From: Fallopia convolvulus
Taxonomy: Eukaryota; Streptophyta; Magnoliopsida; Caryophyllales; Polygonaceae
Length of the DNA: 64,000 nt
Direction: 5' to 3'
Assembly: GCA_964016875.1 (NCBI GenBank)
Contig: OZ024729.1
Location: 20,604,494-20,668,493 of the forward strand
Shown here: in pieces, positions 1 through 10,630 of the stretch
Position numbering within the stretch: the stretch's first letter is position 1
Layout: every line of letters begins with the position of its first letter
The notes under the pieces: model-generated
What the model was told of the DNA's origin: nothing
Databases searched by the model: none
What the model saw: the letters and a program-made list of their open reading frames with translations, nothing else
Made by a program: the position numbers and the translations under genes

Positions 1-2685
1 CTTTTCTTTCTTAGTAGACTTCTTCTTTTTACTTTTATTTTTATTAGACTTTCTTCCTATCATTCTAAAGCCTAGAGGACCTGAGCTTCGAGTCATTGTT
101 TGTCGAGGCTTTCTCTTGCTCGTACAAGTCTTCCATTCAGAGCTATTATCACCTTCAACATCATTTGTATCTAGGCGCAACTCCTTGACGTATGAACTCG
201 TCACTACCTCATATAATGTCGGTTGTGTAGGCCCAGGTCTTGGCATATCAGGATAAGCCCAAATGACGCGGACTTCACCTTCCATTTGAAACTGAACTGG
301 CACTGCCATTGGAGGCAATGAAACAGTAGGAACATCTCGTATTTCAATAGTCTCACTAGACTCGAAAAGTGGAGCACTAGATTCTTGTACTTCCACTGTT
401 GAGACTGTATTTGATGAGGCTGAGGGAGTTTTTGATGACGCTCCTTCAATCTCAATTTCTCCTTTATTAATCATCCTCTCTATGATATCCTTGAGGACGT
501 AACAATTTTCAATTGGATGACTGATCAATCGATGGTATGGGCAATACTTGGGATCGCTCGTTTTGCCAACTTCTTTAGGCCTTTTTGGCTCTGGGAGTGT
601 TAAAAGCTTGGCAGCCATCAATTCTTCGAATATCCCCTTAACATCATCATCATCAAAGGGATACTTCTTTTTCTTCCTCTCTTCAAGAGTGAGCTTCTTG
701 TAGGGCTCCTTGGAGTTTCCTCTTTCTTGAGCCTTAGAATTATTACCACTAGGGGGCTTGCTTCCAGGCTTGATGAAAGTAGCCATGGTTTCACCCTTCT
801 TTTGTGGCTTCTTGTGATCATCTCTTTTCGTCTCATTATGGTGAGAACGACTAGAGCTTGCTTGACGTCTAGCAAGTTGACGCTCAACATTACAAGCTTT
901 CGATACCAAAGCATCAAAGGATGTAGGCTCAGCCCTTCCGACATGCACTGCTAACTCAGGAAGGAGGTTATTGGTGCACATTTGCACGCAAGCCTGTTCG
1001 CTTAACTTTTCTGGGCATTGTAATCTTAAGCTCCTCCATCTAGCAATGAAGTCATTTGCAAACTCATTTGAGCGTTGATATGCATTTGCAAGGTCCATAA
1101 TAGAGACCTTGGCTTTCGAGCTCACAAATTGGGCCAAGAATGCCCTTTGCAAGTCATCCCATGTTTGGATCGAGTCAGGCTGAAGTTGTGTATACCATGT
1201 AAACGCCGATCCTTTCAATGACTGCACAAATTGCCTTATAAGCAGTGCATCACTGAGTGCGGTTTCACCACAAGCAGAATAGAAGTGAGCAAGATGCTCA
1301 TGAGGCGAGCCATGAATGCCATCAAACTTGTCAAAATTCGGCCTTTGATAACCAGGTGGAAACGGGACCGAATCATAATGAGTAGGGTATGGCTTTCGGT
1401 ACCCCACAACAGGAGGATTCTGTGATGCTTGGAACTCCCTAATCCCTTGAGTTATCATTTCTCGGACTTCTTGTGGCGTGACAGCTAGTGCAGCACCTTG
1501 GGTTTCACCACTCATCCCTGTTTGATCTTGCCTACTCTCATGAGCTTGATTAGATACTTGATTGACAAGTGATGTGATTTGAGCATCTTTTTCACTTAAT
1601 TGTCTTTGCAACTCTCGAAGTTGATCTTCCAAGCCAGTAGCACCAGTGACCAAAACTGGCATGCTCTCTGTCTCTTCTTGTGAGACAATAGTAGCTTTTG
1701 ACTTAGGAGTCATAGTTGGAAATTCCTCCTCTTGAAAAAGAGTGTTTAAGTCCCCATATAGTGGAGAACTCACAACCTCCTCCTCCGAACTACTCGTGTT
1801 TTGGGTAACAAGTGGTGGAGGAGAAGGGGAACGTGAGACTATGCTAGCAAAAGACATCTCTTTAGCCTTTGACCTAGTAATGGCACCAGTATAGGCTTGA
1901 GACCCGACTGTTTGTGAAGTCGAGCCTGTAGCTTTCGATGAGCCTTTGTTCCTCGCAGAAGGATGTGGAATTTGAGCAACAGTTCGCTCTTCGTGACCCT
2001 TCTTGGATTGCGAGGGTTTGACAATCTTGATTTTCGAGGTCTTTGGAGGAGCATCTTCGGTGAAAGAAGCCATGTTAACTTCCTCAACCTCGCCTATGTA
2101 GATAGGTATGGATCCAATAAGGATCTGGGTTTGAGGATTAACTTGAGGGACATGAGGTAGCCTCCTCGGAATCGCTAAATCTCGAGCAACTTCCCACAAA
2201 GTCTTGTTAGCCAACTCCAAAGCAGTGGAGTGTGCTAGTCGACGTGCCGCTCCACCCCTCTTGGAACCGTTCTTACGACCCCTTCTCTTAGACTTTTTGG
2301 CCTTTGAGATAGGTTGGGTGGTAGGCTTCACAGCCTCGTCACAAGTCTTCACGACCCGAATTATAGGCTTGTGAGGGACTCCAACAACGGGCTTGGTGCC
2401 ACTTGTGGATGGAGCCTTGTTGCCTGTGGCTTGGTTGTTGTTAGGCTTGTTCACCGAAGGGTGACTAACCTTCATATACTTGGGCTTCATGCCCTGTTTG
2501 TCAACAACTTCCTCCGTAGGCAGCGGGAGAGCGTTGAAGGAGTTCTCTAAAGGGATCTCAGCAGTGATCGAGTCCCTAGTGACATTAAAGAGCACCTCAA
2601 ACGATCGTTTCTTGACCCAGCTACCCCCGTCAACAATGAAAGTCGCGGGGAGTTCGTTGAACTTGATTGTTGCTTGTGGAGCCAT
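1..2685 (-). CDS. gag: Gag of a Tat/Ogre-like Ty3/gypsy element, cut by window edge
   Basis: One open frame reads leftwards from an ATG at 2685 through 895 codons to base 1 without a stop, so the edge cuts it and no break is seen. Seen: a Lys/Arg-, Pro- and Ser-rich N-terminal third; a short heptad-like stretch near residues 330-385; a capsid-like core at about 440-585 with GSAFTWYTQL, WDDLQRAFLAQF and NEFANDFIARWR; and a Cys/His cluster CPYHRLISHPIENC near residue 710, where a nucleic-acid-binding knuckle is expected. Known: this core is the retrotransposon Gag domain that assembles virus-like particles around element RNA, and the KYCPYHR-type cluster is typical of Tat-lineage Gag. The last 20 residues are mostly Lys. 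Protease and pol would lie left of base 1. Start choice: it is the first ATG, about 70 bp downstream of the primer-binding site. Gag is firm; the Tat assignment is an inference. Confidence 0.78.
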   Translation of the reverse strand, partial: MAPQATIKFNELPATFIVDGGSWVKKRSFEVLFNVTRDSITAEIPLENSFNALPLPTEEVVDKQGMKPKYMKVSHPSVNKPNNNQATGNKAPSTSGTKPVVGVPHKPIIRVVKTCDEAVKPTTQPISKAKKSKRRGRKNGSKRGGAARRLAHSTALELANKTLWEVARDLAIPRRLPHVPQVNPQTQILIGSIPIYIGEVEEVNMASFTEDAPPKTSKIKIVKPSQSKKGHEERTVAQIPHPSARNKGSSKATGSTSQTVGSQAYTGAITRSKAKEMSFASIVSRSPSPPPLVTQNTSSSEEEVVSSPLYGDLNTLFQEEEFPTMTPKSKATIVSQEETESMPVLVTGATGLEDQLRELQRQLSEKDAQITSLVNQVSNQAHESRQDQTGMSGETQGAALAVTPQEVREMITQGIREFQASQNPPVVGYRKPYPTHYDSVPFPPGYQRPNFDKFDGIHGSPHEHLAHFYSACGETALSDALLIRQFVQSLKGSAFTWYTQLQPDSIQTWDDLQRAFLAQFVSSKAKVSIMDLANAYQRSNEFANDFIARWRSLRLQCPEKLSEQACVQMCTNNLLPELAVHVGRAEPTSFDALVSKACNVERQLARRQASSSRSHHNETKRDDHKKPQKKGETMATFIKPGSKPPSGNNSKAQERGNSKEPYKKLTLEERKKKKYPFDDDDVKGIFEELMAAKLLTLPEPKRPKEVGKTSDPKYCPYHRLISHPIENCYVLKDIIERMINKGEIEIEGASSKTPSASSNTVSTVEVQESSAPLFESSETIEIRDVPTVSLPPMAVPVQFQMEGEVRVIWAYPDMPRPGPTQPTLYEVVTSSYVKELRLDTNDVEGDNSSEWKTCTSKRKPRQTMTRSSGPLGFRMIGRKSNKNKSKKKKSTKKEK

Positions 2686-2753
2686 TTCCTTGCAACAAAA
2701 CAAAGTATAATAAACGTTAGTATCGCTATTACTTAAAGATGAAAAGAAAGAAA

Positions 2754-2773
2754 GGGTCCCACTGGGCGTGCCA
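2754..2773 (-). promoter_or_regulatory. Primer-binding site of the Tat-like element
   Basis: Read on the minus strand this is TGGCACGCCCAGTGGGACCC, placed between the LTR end and the gag start. Similar PBS sequences occur in plant Tat-lineage elements. I do not assign the priming tRNA. Confidence 0.6.
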
Positions 2774-2782
2774 AAAATAAGT

Positions 2783-3600
2783 TGAGCAAAAATGTACACA
2801 AAATTGCAAAACACATTTAAATTATTTTTTTATTTTAGTTCGACCCTCTCTTTTGACTCTTTTGATTAAAAGCAATACCGATACAAAATATTATGTGGTT
2901 TTTAGGATTTGGGCTGCACCCAATATTGATGGGTTGCCTACGTATCTCTTTAAAGAGAATCAAGCCTTACGTAGTTCAGAGTATTTTGATTTTAGTGTTT
3001 GGTTTGATTTTCACGCATCAGTGGAACGAACCCGAACCCACCTTCTAGGAAGGGTTGCTCAGATTCAAACCAACTATCATTTGCGCGATGTGAATAAAAT
3101 TAAACCCACCTTCTAGGAAGGGTTGCTTAATCTCTTCACTATCAAACATGTGATTAAGAATTTATATATTTTTGTTTGATTTATCTTAATTTAATTTATG
3201 ACTGAATATGACATTTTTATATTTTATGTCAAATTTCCTACGTATCCACTTATATGTCGTGGAATCAAGTCAAACGCAGTTCTAAGTTAAGACATTAAAT
3301 TTTGACTTAAGGATGTGATTGAACTTAACAAATATATATTTTATGTCAAGTTTCTTACGTACCCTTTTAAAAGGGATCAAATCATACGTAGTTTTCTCAT
3401 AAAGAACATTTCAAATATCGGCCATTTTTATAAGTGACTTAAATGATGAATCAAACTTTATATTTATTCATCATCAACGTGTACAATCCACACGTTATCA
3501 AAATGGCCAAGTTGGACTTTAATTAATTCATCTCCCAAATGATTAAAACTCAATCAAAAGATATATACCCAAGCTTTATTATGATTGAACTTCGGTACTA
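2783..3600 (-). mobile_element. LTR (5' LTR, U5 side) of the Tat-like element; outer end not fixed
   Basis: The LTR terminus is placed at 2783, where the minus strand ends in GCTCA about 9 nt before the PBS. The segment holds three hairpin copies and two copies of a CCTTCTAGGAAGG stem-loop (3039-3061 and 3107-3126). No convincing outer LTR boundary is seen, so 3600 is only a nominal limit and the LTR may extend further right. Confidence 0.5.
2938..3391 (-). repeat. Three hairpins with an outer TACGTA stem and changing inner stem
   Basis: Copies lie at 2938-2974, 3238-3279 and 3354-3391. Each has an outer CTACGTA/TACGTAG-type stem (decayed in copy 2) around an inner stem. The inner stems differ in sequence but still pair: CTCTTT/AAAGAG, CCAC/GTGG, CCCTTTT/AAAAGGG. 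The spacer GATCAA or GAATCAA is shared. Confidence 0.7.
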
Positions 3601-5340
3601 ACCATGTATTTCAAGTACGTTAAAAAAAATTTAACATTCCCCTTTTTATTAAAGGCTAAATTAATTTATTTATTTGCTTAGATTAAATTTGTACTGATCC
3701 TCATTGGATTTGGAAATCACCAATTTATAATCTCGGTATTTCAAACAAATTTTAAACAAATACCCCATTAAATCTTGAGTATATTTTTTAAAAGAATTTC
3801 TCCTTATCTTAATTAACTTTAAATCCTAACAAGAATTTAAAATTCTCTTTCAAGAAACAAAATACGTTTCAAAGGAAGGGCAAAAACCCTATTATTCTCA
3901 AATTTCAATCCTTTCTCAAATCCATTTGCAGTTTTGAAGGACACAGTGAAGAGGTATGTTAATTCTCAAAATTTTCTCTTCAATTAGCAAATTTTTATTT
4001 TCACCGATTGCCATCAGTTTGCCACAAGAGAGTTCGAGATTATATTAATACGAAGGCTCCATTTTTCATGTTCTTCCTCAGTATGATATTGTCCTGTTCG
4101 TTTAAAATTAACAAATGTTCACCTCCCCCACTGCGTTTAATATACATATATATTATAAAGCCTTTTGTCCCATATTTCTGTTCGAACTCAATAACCATTA
4201 GACCATAATTAACATTATGATCATGTTAGAGTCCTGTCCAGCCATGTCATCTGCCTCGTCCCGTTCGATGTTTAAAATTTGAGAATCCAAATGGGCATTA
4301 TAACGGCATGAAAAAGTCATCTCTTATGATTTGTAGATCCATTCAGTTTTACGGGTCACAAGTATATATGATGAGATGACAAAATGTATATGACATAGTA
4401 TATTGATGACAATATATACACATGTATATCAAAATATGTGTATGACAATATATATCATGACAAATTTGTATGACAATATATATCATGACAATATAATATA
4501 TGTATGACAATTTATATATATGACAGATTGTATACACATATGTCGAGATATACATAGTAGTATGTATACATATACAACAAGATCACTATGTATCGAGATA
4601 TATGTACAAGAGTATATATAGTTAATTATACATATATAATCAAAGGAACATATAAACCAGTGTATATGACCGAGAGTTTATCCATATATATAAACGTGAT
4701 AAAGAGCATATATATAATCAAAATATATCATCAAGAGAGTATATACATATACATAAATATATGATGAATAACATATATAATGGCATACATAAACCTCAAC
4801 GGATCACAGAAACGTATGCGTGCATATATATAGGCATATTTCGCCACTACCTTTTCTTCAATCAACGAAATGAATTTCAAAGGATGATGATGACGGTAAT
4901 GGATGACAACTACTTTTTTTTTGTGTTTGTGCAGATTGTCGTTTCTCTCAATTTTCTTGTGGAGTTCGGGAACCAGACTATTGCCTTCAACCACGCACAT
5001 ATATAAAGGGGGCTTCTTGAGAAGAGGTTACTTGAGTAACTAGAATATAACTGTTCCCCTTAAACTTCTTCTTTTCCCCTTTTTATAAATATATTCTGTA
5101 AAACTATCCACTAACTGTACAACCGTACGTGTCTACTAGTGGTTTTATCTCTCAAAATGGAACAAAAAGAATAAAGATGGGAATAAACTCTCTTTCATTG
5201 GCTGAACCATCTACCCAAATTAATTATATTTGTTCATGAGTAGAATTAGTCACTAATTAATTTTTTTACGGAAGTTTATGCGATTTACATTAAGCCTTGT
5301 ACCATAATTAATTGACCTCACTGAAATTCTAAGGCAAACA
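3601..5340. other. AT-rich intergenic or unrecognised repeat sequence
   Basis: No coding region is supported: the short frames overlap on both strands and resemble nothing recognised. On the plus strand 3870-3960 looks like a pyrimidine-rich leader followed by a perfect splice-donor word GTATGT at 3956, but no coding exon follows. The outer end of the Tat LTR may lie within this stretch. Confidence 0.4.
4350..4780. repeat. Degenerate TATGACAATATAT low-complexity tract
   Basis: Words of the type TATGACAATATAT and TATATCATGACA recur irregularly. The spacing is too irregular for a clean satellite. No protein is supported here. Confidence 0.6.
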
Positions 5341-6932
5341 TGTGATTTACTCTCTTTATGCATATTATCTCTTGGAATTGTGATCGTTATCTATTACTTG
5401 AGACCTATATAAGATTTATAGTTCATTGCATGTGAAAGTCATATGATAGAGAACTTTTTCATAAGCCTTATTTAATCCATATCTACCTTTGTATTATCCT
5501 CTTTTTGAAACCAATTTTGAGCCTTTAAGCCTTTTTAGCTCCATAAATTATTTCCTAGCCGAGATAAGCTTGACCCTATCCGGGGATTAGGACTTAGATT
5601 GGAGAGGTTTGTTTTGTTGAGTGAGATGTTATGATTGGTTTTGAAATTTAAGGATTGTTGGGAAGGGTAGATTGGAAGTCTCTTGTTTTATATTGTTAAA
5701 AGAAAGATCTCTTGGTAATAAAGTATCCACAAAAGAAAAGTTTGTTGAGAAGAAAGAAAAAAGGTGAAGAATGTGTACACGATGAAGCTCGTTAACGACT
5801 CTGTTGGTTCGTTAATGAGGCTGTGTGAAGAGAAAAAAAGAAGAGAGCTGAAGAAAAAAGAGAAAAAGGATGTACATTTGTGTTTAAAGATAAACCAGAG
5901 ATTCTTTTGAGCTGTTTTTATGAGACTTTCTAGGATTGATTGGGTGAGAAAGAAAATTCATAATGTTGAGTGAGTTTGGTTTGTTCTTATTATGAGAGTT
6001 TTTGGATATGTGTGACTTTTTAGGAGTCTTTGATTCCCGAATATTATTAGCACCACATAGCCAAAAGATTACCACGCCTAATTGTCTTTACCAAGCCCCA
6101 TTACAACCCAGCCGAATGGAAACTTCTATGAAGTTTTTCATTGAGCCTAAGTTCTCTTGATGATTTTTGCTTGTTTTGACAAATCTTAGGTGGAGAGTTT
6201 GGTGATATAAGTTCCAATTTCTATGAGTTTTTGTATATAAGATGAGTTGAGAGTTGTTATTTATAAGCCTAAACACTTGAGAGTTGAGTGAAACACATTA
6301 TCCCTTGTGAGGTTGGATTGTATTTTCTTATGTCTATTTGGTGCATATATGTGTGATGACATTAATAGTCATTTGTTATTTTCTTCTATGTGTTGAAGTT
6401 GCTTTTTAGTTGATGGCTATTTGCTTGATGAGTATGATTGTTTGGTTTTGATTTTTGTTTAGTGATTGCTCGAGGACAAGCAAGTCTAAGTATGGCGTAT
6501 TTTGATATTCATGTTTTTGGTCTAGTTTTTAGTGTGTTTTTGTAGTTTGTTTAGTTTAGTTTTAGCAGTTTTAGAGTTAGTTTTGTGTGTTTTTGGGTGA
6601 GTTTGCATATTTTGTGAAAAGTATGGAAGCTACTCTATTTTGTGTCTTTTTGCAGGTTTTGAGGAAGAAAGAGCGCTTTTTGAAGTGAATTGGAGTACTA
6701 TGGTGAAGGACGGAAGAATACGAAGATAATAAGTCGAAGCCAAGTTTTTTTAGAGCTGAAAAGAAGAAGAGCAAATCCAGACTCGTTAACGAGCCTGTGA
6801 AGAGTCGTTAACGAGGCTTAGGGATAGAATTTTTCGAGAGATCTTTTGTGATGTCTACCGACCCTGTGCGGAAATTTATCTTGTTAATTCCGTGTCGGTA
6901 GGGTTTTTAATGAGTCTTAGGGTTATTATATT
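5341..6932 (+). mobile_element. Athila-like 3' fragment X (3' noncoding region plus first 430 bp of LTR)
   Basis: This matches the 3' part of element B at about 27415-28900 in order: the CCGGGGATTAGGACTTAG block, the block around CAACCCAGCCGAATGG, the hairpin and polypurine tract (6466-6502), then an LTR start TGATATTCATG at 6503. The LTR is cut after 430 bp at 6932, which corresponds to about base 17719 in the LTR of A. It points in the opposite direction to A. It carries TCGTTAACGA copies at 5788-5799 and 6781-6815. It is either a separate element fragment or the flipped 3' end of A. Confidence 0.8.
6466..6502 (+). promoter_or_regulatory. Hairpin and polypurine tract of fragment X
   Basis: TTGCTCGAGGACAAGCAA (one stem mismatch) is followed by AAGTATGGCGTATTT directly before the LTR start. 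The tract primes plus-strand DNA synthesis in this class of elements. Confidence 0.75.
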
Positions 6933-7900
6933 TCATCGTGTACACATTCTTCACCTTTTTTCTTTCTTCTCAACAAACTTTTCTTTTGTGCATACTTTAT
7001 TACCAAGAGATCTTTCTTTTCACAATATAAAACAGGAGACTTCCAATCTACCCTTCCCAACAATCCTTAAATTTCAAAACCAATCATAACATCTCACTCA
7101 ACAAAACAAACCTCTTCAATCTAAGTCCTAATCCCCGGATAGGGTCAAGCTTATCTCGTCTAGGAAATAATTTGTGGAGCTAAAAAGGCTTAAGGGCTCA
7201 AAATTGGTTTCAAAAAGAGGATAATACAAAGGTAGATATGGATTAAATAAGGCTTATGAAAAAGTTCTCTATCATATGACTTTCACATGCAATGAACTAT
7301 AAATCTTATATAGGTCTCAAGTAATAGATAACCATCACAACTCCAAGAGATAATATGCATAAAGAGAGTAAATCACACTAGAAAAGAAGAGGGATTTTTG
7401 ATGTTCTCCCTATAAGGCCAAAAATAACTCACAAGGTAGCAATTTTTGTTGCATTGCATCACTTATGCTAAAAAGTATACATGCTCAATTTCATCAAATG
7501 CTATTCCTTCATAAAACAACTTCATAGCAAGAATCAGGCTATACTATCAAAGACATGCTTGCAAGGAATTACATGAGTATGCTAGTAACTACTATCATAG
7601 AACCATAAGAAAAAGGGTATCTATCCATTCTAACTACTCTCTTTTTTTTTGAAAATTTTTAAATTTTTCTATTTTTTAATCATTATTTTTTTTTAAAACA
7701 AAGAACTATTTAAAACACAAAAGATACACAAAACAAACAAGACACTAACTTTCTAACCTTTCCCACCCCATACTTAAATTACAGTGTCCCGATTGTAATA
7801 AAATAAGGAGAAGAAAAGAATAGAAAACAAAACAAAACAAAAGAAAGAAAAAAACTTACAAGATCTTGAAGTGGAAAAGAAAACAATTCTCCAAACTGAA
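6933..7900 (-). other. Element A 3' noncoding region
   Basis: No gene. It holds the AAGTATGGGGTGGGA tract (7761-7775, minus) preceded by the hairpin-like CAATCGGGACACTG (7782-7795), then blocks shared with B and C (GTGAGTTATTTTTGGCC and CCGGGGATTAGGACTTAG). The stretch at 7640-7870 is A/T homopolymer-rich. Confidence 0.7.
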
Positions 7901-9414
7901 TTAGCGCCCAGGTTGTGGAAAATGGTGCTCAAAGTTCCTCATGAAGTCATACATTGTCCTCCAACGCTCTGCATCATCCACCTCCCGCTGTTGATGCCTC
8001 GCATCCTCCATGGCCATGCGAGCAGAATAGACACTCTCCCATCTATCCATCCTCTGATGAACATGTACCTGCTGAAGATTAAGTTGCTGCATCTGAAACG
8101 AAAGATCTTCGGCCCATGGAGGTGGGATGCTCGAACTGGTGCACTCGGGCTGAGGAGGTGGTTGGTAGTGGGGCTGGATTGTGGATCAGTTGGTTGCTGC
8201 GGGGGGTCGTTACCGACGCTGTGAGCCTCGGTAGTAGCATCGATAGAAGCCTCGAAGTGGTCGTTAACGACCCTAACGGGCTCGTTAACGAAGATATTTT
8301 TGCCTAGAGTTTCTGTATCGAGGTCATCCTCCTCGATGTCAAGCTCTTCAGTGCCTCACTCGGTAGCCTCTTCAGTCTCTTCATCTTCTTCTTCGTCCAT
8401 AGCTTCTTCCTCCCTCTCGAATCGGGACTCACATGGCCTAAGTGTCAGCTCGTCTTGCGTCTTAGGCTCCAGCGGGAATTCATGGCCCGTCCACGCCTCG
8501 TACCAGTTCGGTTCATATAGTAGCTCCAATTTAGCCAAGGTGGGGATAACATCTCGACCTTGAACTTTTGTAGTAAACCCTCCCTCGGTCTGAGTGAAAA
8601 TACTGGAGCTAAACCAATAGTTTCTGTTGAGTAGTTGGGCGTGGGATGGCGTGTAGAGAGAAAGATCAACTCCAAGATTGGTTGCCAAGAGACTAACCAA
8701 ATTCCTGCACCATACTTCTTTTGACTTGATCGACTTCTCAACATAGTATAGCCATTCATACCCCAAGTTTAATGGGGCGGGTTCCTCAAAAAGGATGGTG
8801 CGAAGGCATGCAACTTCCATCCTTGTCGGCCTGTTCAACTCTCTCTTGGGCCAGAATGTAGCAGCTAGGACTCGCAAAATGATCCCGAAAATGGGGTTGA
8901 TGATGCTTGCCCTGGATAGTGCTGCAGCGGAAGGCTCTACCTCCCCGGTGATATAGCTCCAAGTCCTTACCACCTTGTAGTCCTTGGGATTGTAATCTCG
9001 AGACGGATTTGGGAGCTCAAGAATAGCATTGAACTCCGCCATTGTATACTCACGGCTCACATTACCGAGCCTGAATCTGATTCTTCCTTCCGAAGTCTTC
9101 GTCAGGAATCTTGTCTCCAGCATGGCCAGAAACTCTGAAGTGAGAGCCGGGAAGTGCGGTACATTTTCCTTCTGCAGCAAGTGAGGCACGCCGAGAGTAG
9201 AGAAGGCCTCCTTGACACCTTCATAAAGCCCCATTCGCTTAGCACTCGACCTTGAGAACCACCCAGTGTAGTGGTCCTTATCTAGTATGGCGTTGTAGCG
9301 GTCCGCTTGTCCTTGAGTGCGCAAAATCACGTTGTCCATGCGGGGTGGAGATGTGGACCGTTGATTCCTCTTCTTCTTTTGGGCGCGGGTTGCAGCTCGG
9401 CTAGAACTTGCCAT
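7901..9414 (-). pseudogene. Athila ORF-1/env-like protein, element A
   Basis: The frame opens at ATG 9414, six bases after a predicted splice acceptor, and runs 352 codons to a stop at 8356. The C-terminal part continues in shifted frames to a stop at 7901 (a 63-codon piece with RMDRWE and DDAERWRTMYDFM). Seen: a basic Ser/Arg start (MASSSRAATRAQKKKRNQR), a globular domain with FPALTSEFLAMLETRF, GRIRFRLGNVSREY and AEFNAILELPNP, then an acidic Glu/Asp run and a charged C-terminus. Known: this matches the Athila ORF-1 family (Pfam ATHILA type) that occupies the env position; its function is not established. No signal peptide or clear membrane segment is visible, so 'env' describes position only. 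TCGTTAACGA copies lie at 8259-8292. Compared with B, a frameshift in or after the acidic run disables it. Confidence 0.8.
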
Positions 9415-9420
9415 GTGGAC

Positions 9421-10027
9421 CTACAAAAAAATACGAATTTTCCAAGATAAGATCCACACAAATCAATAGACAAGAGACCCCATACTTGGTCTCAAAATAG
9501 CTCTCGGAATGACTCGTTAACGACCCATCTGGGATCAGTAACGGATCTGGACTGGTTTTTGGGCTTGATAATACACAGGGTCGTTAACGAACCTGGGTAG
9601 GTCGTTAACGAGCCTGGATAGGGAACTTGTCGTAAATTCTGAGTGTAAAATACTTAAAAATTAAGCCATGAATCAAGCATGCATCATTCATAATACTACA
9701 TAAGACACACAATTGGGTATATGCACCCCATACTTGCTCAATTACTCATCCCGAACATGCTATAATTGCCCATAAAAACTCATGGTGAAGATCAAATAAT
9801 TCTAAAATAAGGTAGTTCATGCTTTTCCTAATCAAATTTCAATGGGGAATCAAGCAAGAACAAACTAATAGAAATCAAGATCAACCACCAATATATCTAG
9901 CAATAAAATCATTGAGCAACAATAAATATGCCATTCGATCCTCTATATGGACAAGAACAAGATATGAAATTTCGACCCTATAAACCATGAATCATGCAAA
10001 TAGAGAGTTAGGGTTTAGAAATCATAC
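9421..10027 (-). other. Predicted 5'UTR intron of the env-like transcript, element A
   Basis: Donor CG|GTATGATTTCT at 10027 and acceptor TTTTTTGTAG ending at 9421, followed by GTCCAC and the env-like ATG. Both sites have counterparts at the same relative places in element B (24403 and 25014). TCGTTAACGA copies at 9511-9618 lie inside the intron. Confidence 0.6.
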
Positions 10028-10249
10028 CGTTGGAGCGAGAAATTGAAGAACAAAGATCGAAAATTTGGGTGGTTAACGAGTTCGTCGTCTCGTTGGTAAT
10101 GAATGCGAAGGTTTCGGGTTCGTTAACGTGGTTGAGTTCCGAGAGTAGGGTGGTGGTGCGATTTCCGATCGGTAGAGGGAAATACCGGTAGGATTTTCGA
10201 GAGTTTAAGCTTGAGATTGAGAGTGGAGTTTTTGGGAGATTTAGAAGGG

Positions 10250-10258
10250 TTTTTATGG
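10250..10258 (-). promoter_or_regulatory. TATA-like box of an internal promoter, element A
   Basis: CCCATAAAAACCC on the minus strand is embedded in a pyrimidine-rich stretch and followed by a CT-rich leader. It aligns in position with CTATATAACCC in B. It probably drives a separate env-like mRNA. Confidence 0.45.
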
Positions 10259-10571
10259 GAGAGGGCTAGAGGTAGGGGAAGGGTGAAAAGATAGAAAAGG
10301 GCGGCACAATGGGTGAAGATAGGAGATAGATTAGGTTAAAAACACTTACCTGCCCGTTTGCCAATTCGAGTTTCCGAACTGGGTCATTAACGACCCTGGA
10401 TCGGGTCTTTAACGAGCTACCGTAGCCTCTTTTCGAGTGATTTACGAGCCCATCTCCTGCATCTTGTTAGCTTAAAACTTTTCTATCTCGCTACTTCTAA
10501 AAACTACTGCTAAAACTCAAAAGAAAACTAGAAAAAAAGATCTAAAAAGAAAAACTAAACTATACTAAAAT

Positions 10572-10587
10572 CCGGGTTGCCTCCCAT
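10572..10587 (-). promoter_or_regulatory. Conserved GGGAGGCAACCC hairpin, element A
   Basis: On the minus strand ATGGGAGGCAACCCGG follows GACGACGTTAAAAATAGCG shortly after the integrase stop. The same hairpin occurs in B, C1, C2, D and E. Confidence 0.7.
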
Positions 10588-10630
10588 AAACGCTATTTTT
10601 AACGTCGTCAACCCGACGTACTTACCTTGG

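Larger units (their letters stand above)
5341..7377. repeat. 445-bp inverted repeat arms 5341-5785 and 6933-7377
   Basis: The two arms are near-identical reverse complements of the same piece of Athila 3' noncoding sequence. They have equal length and enclose 1147 bp. The inner ends share the 16-bp perfect palindrome CATCGTGTACACGATG, partly deleted to CATCGTGTACAC at the right-hand junction. Confidence 0.85.

Noticed and set aside
2314..3116. Plus-strand small genes over the Tat gag and its LTR
   Set aside because: They lie antisense to, or partly over, the gag frame and the LTR, and show no family features.
4349..5006. Small Tyr/Ile-rich proteins in the AT-rich tract
   Set aside because: Frames on both strands follow from TATATA-type low complexity.
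8300..8563. Serine-rich plus-strand proteins here and at 25955-26387
   Set aside because: They are the reverse complement of the Glu/Asp-rich stretch of the env-like ORF.
7901..9414. A true viral envelope gene
   Set aside because: No signal peptide, fusion peptide or transmembrane helix is apparent; only the position is env-like.
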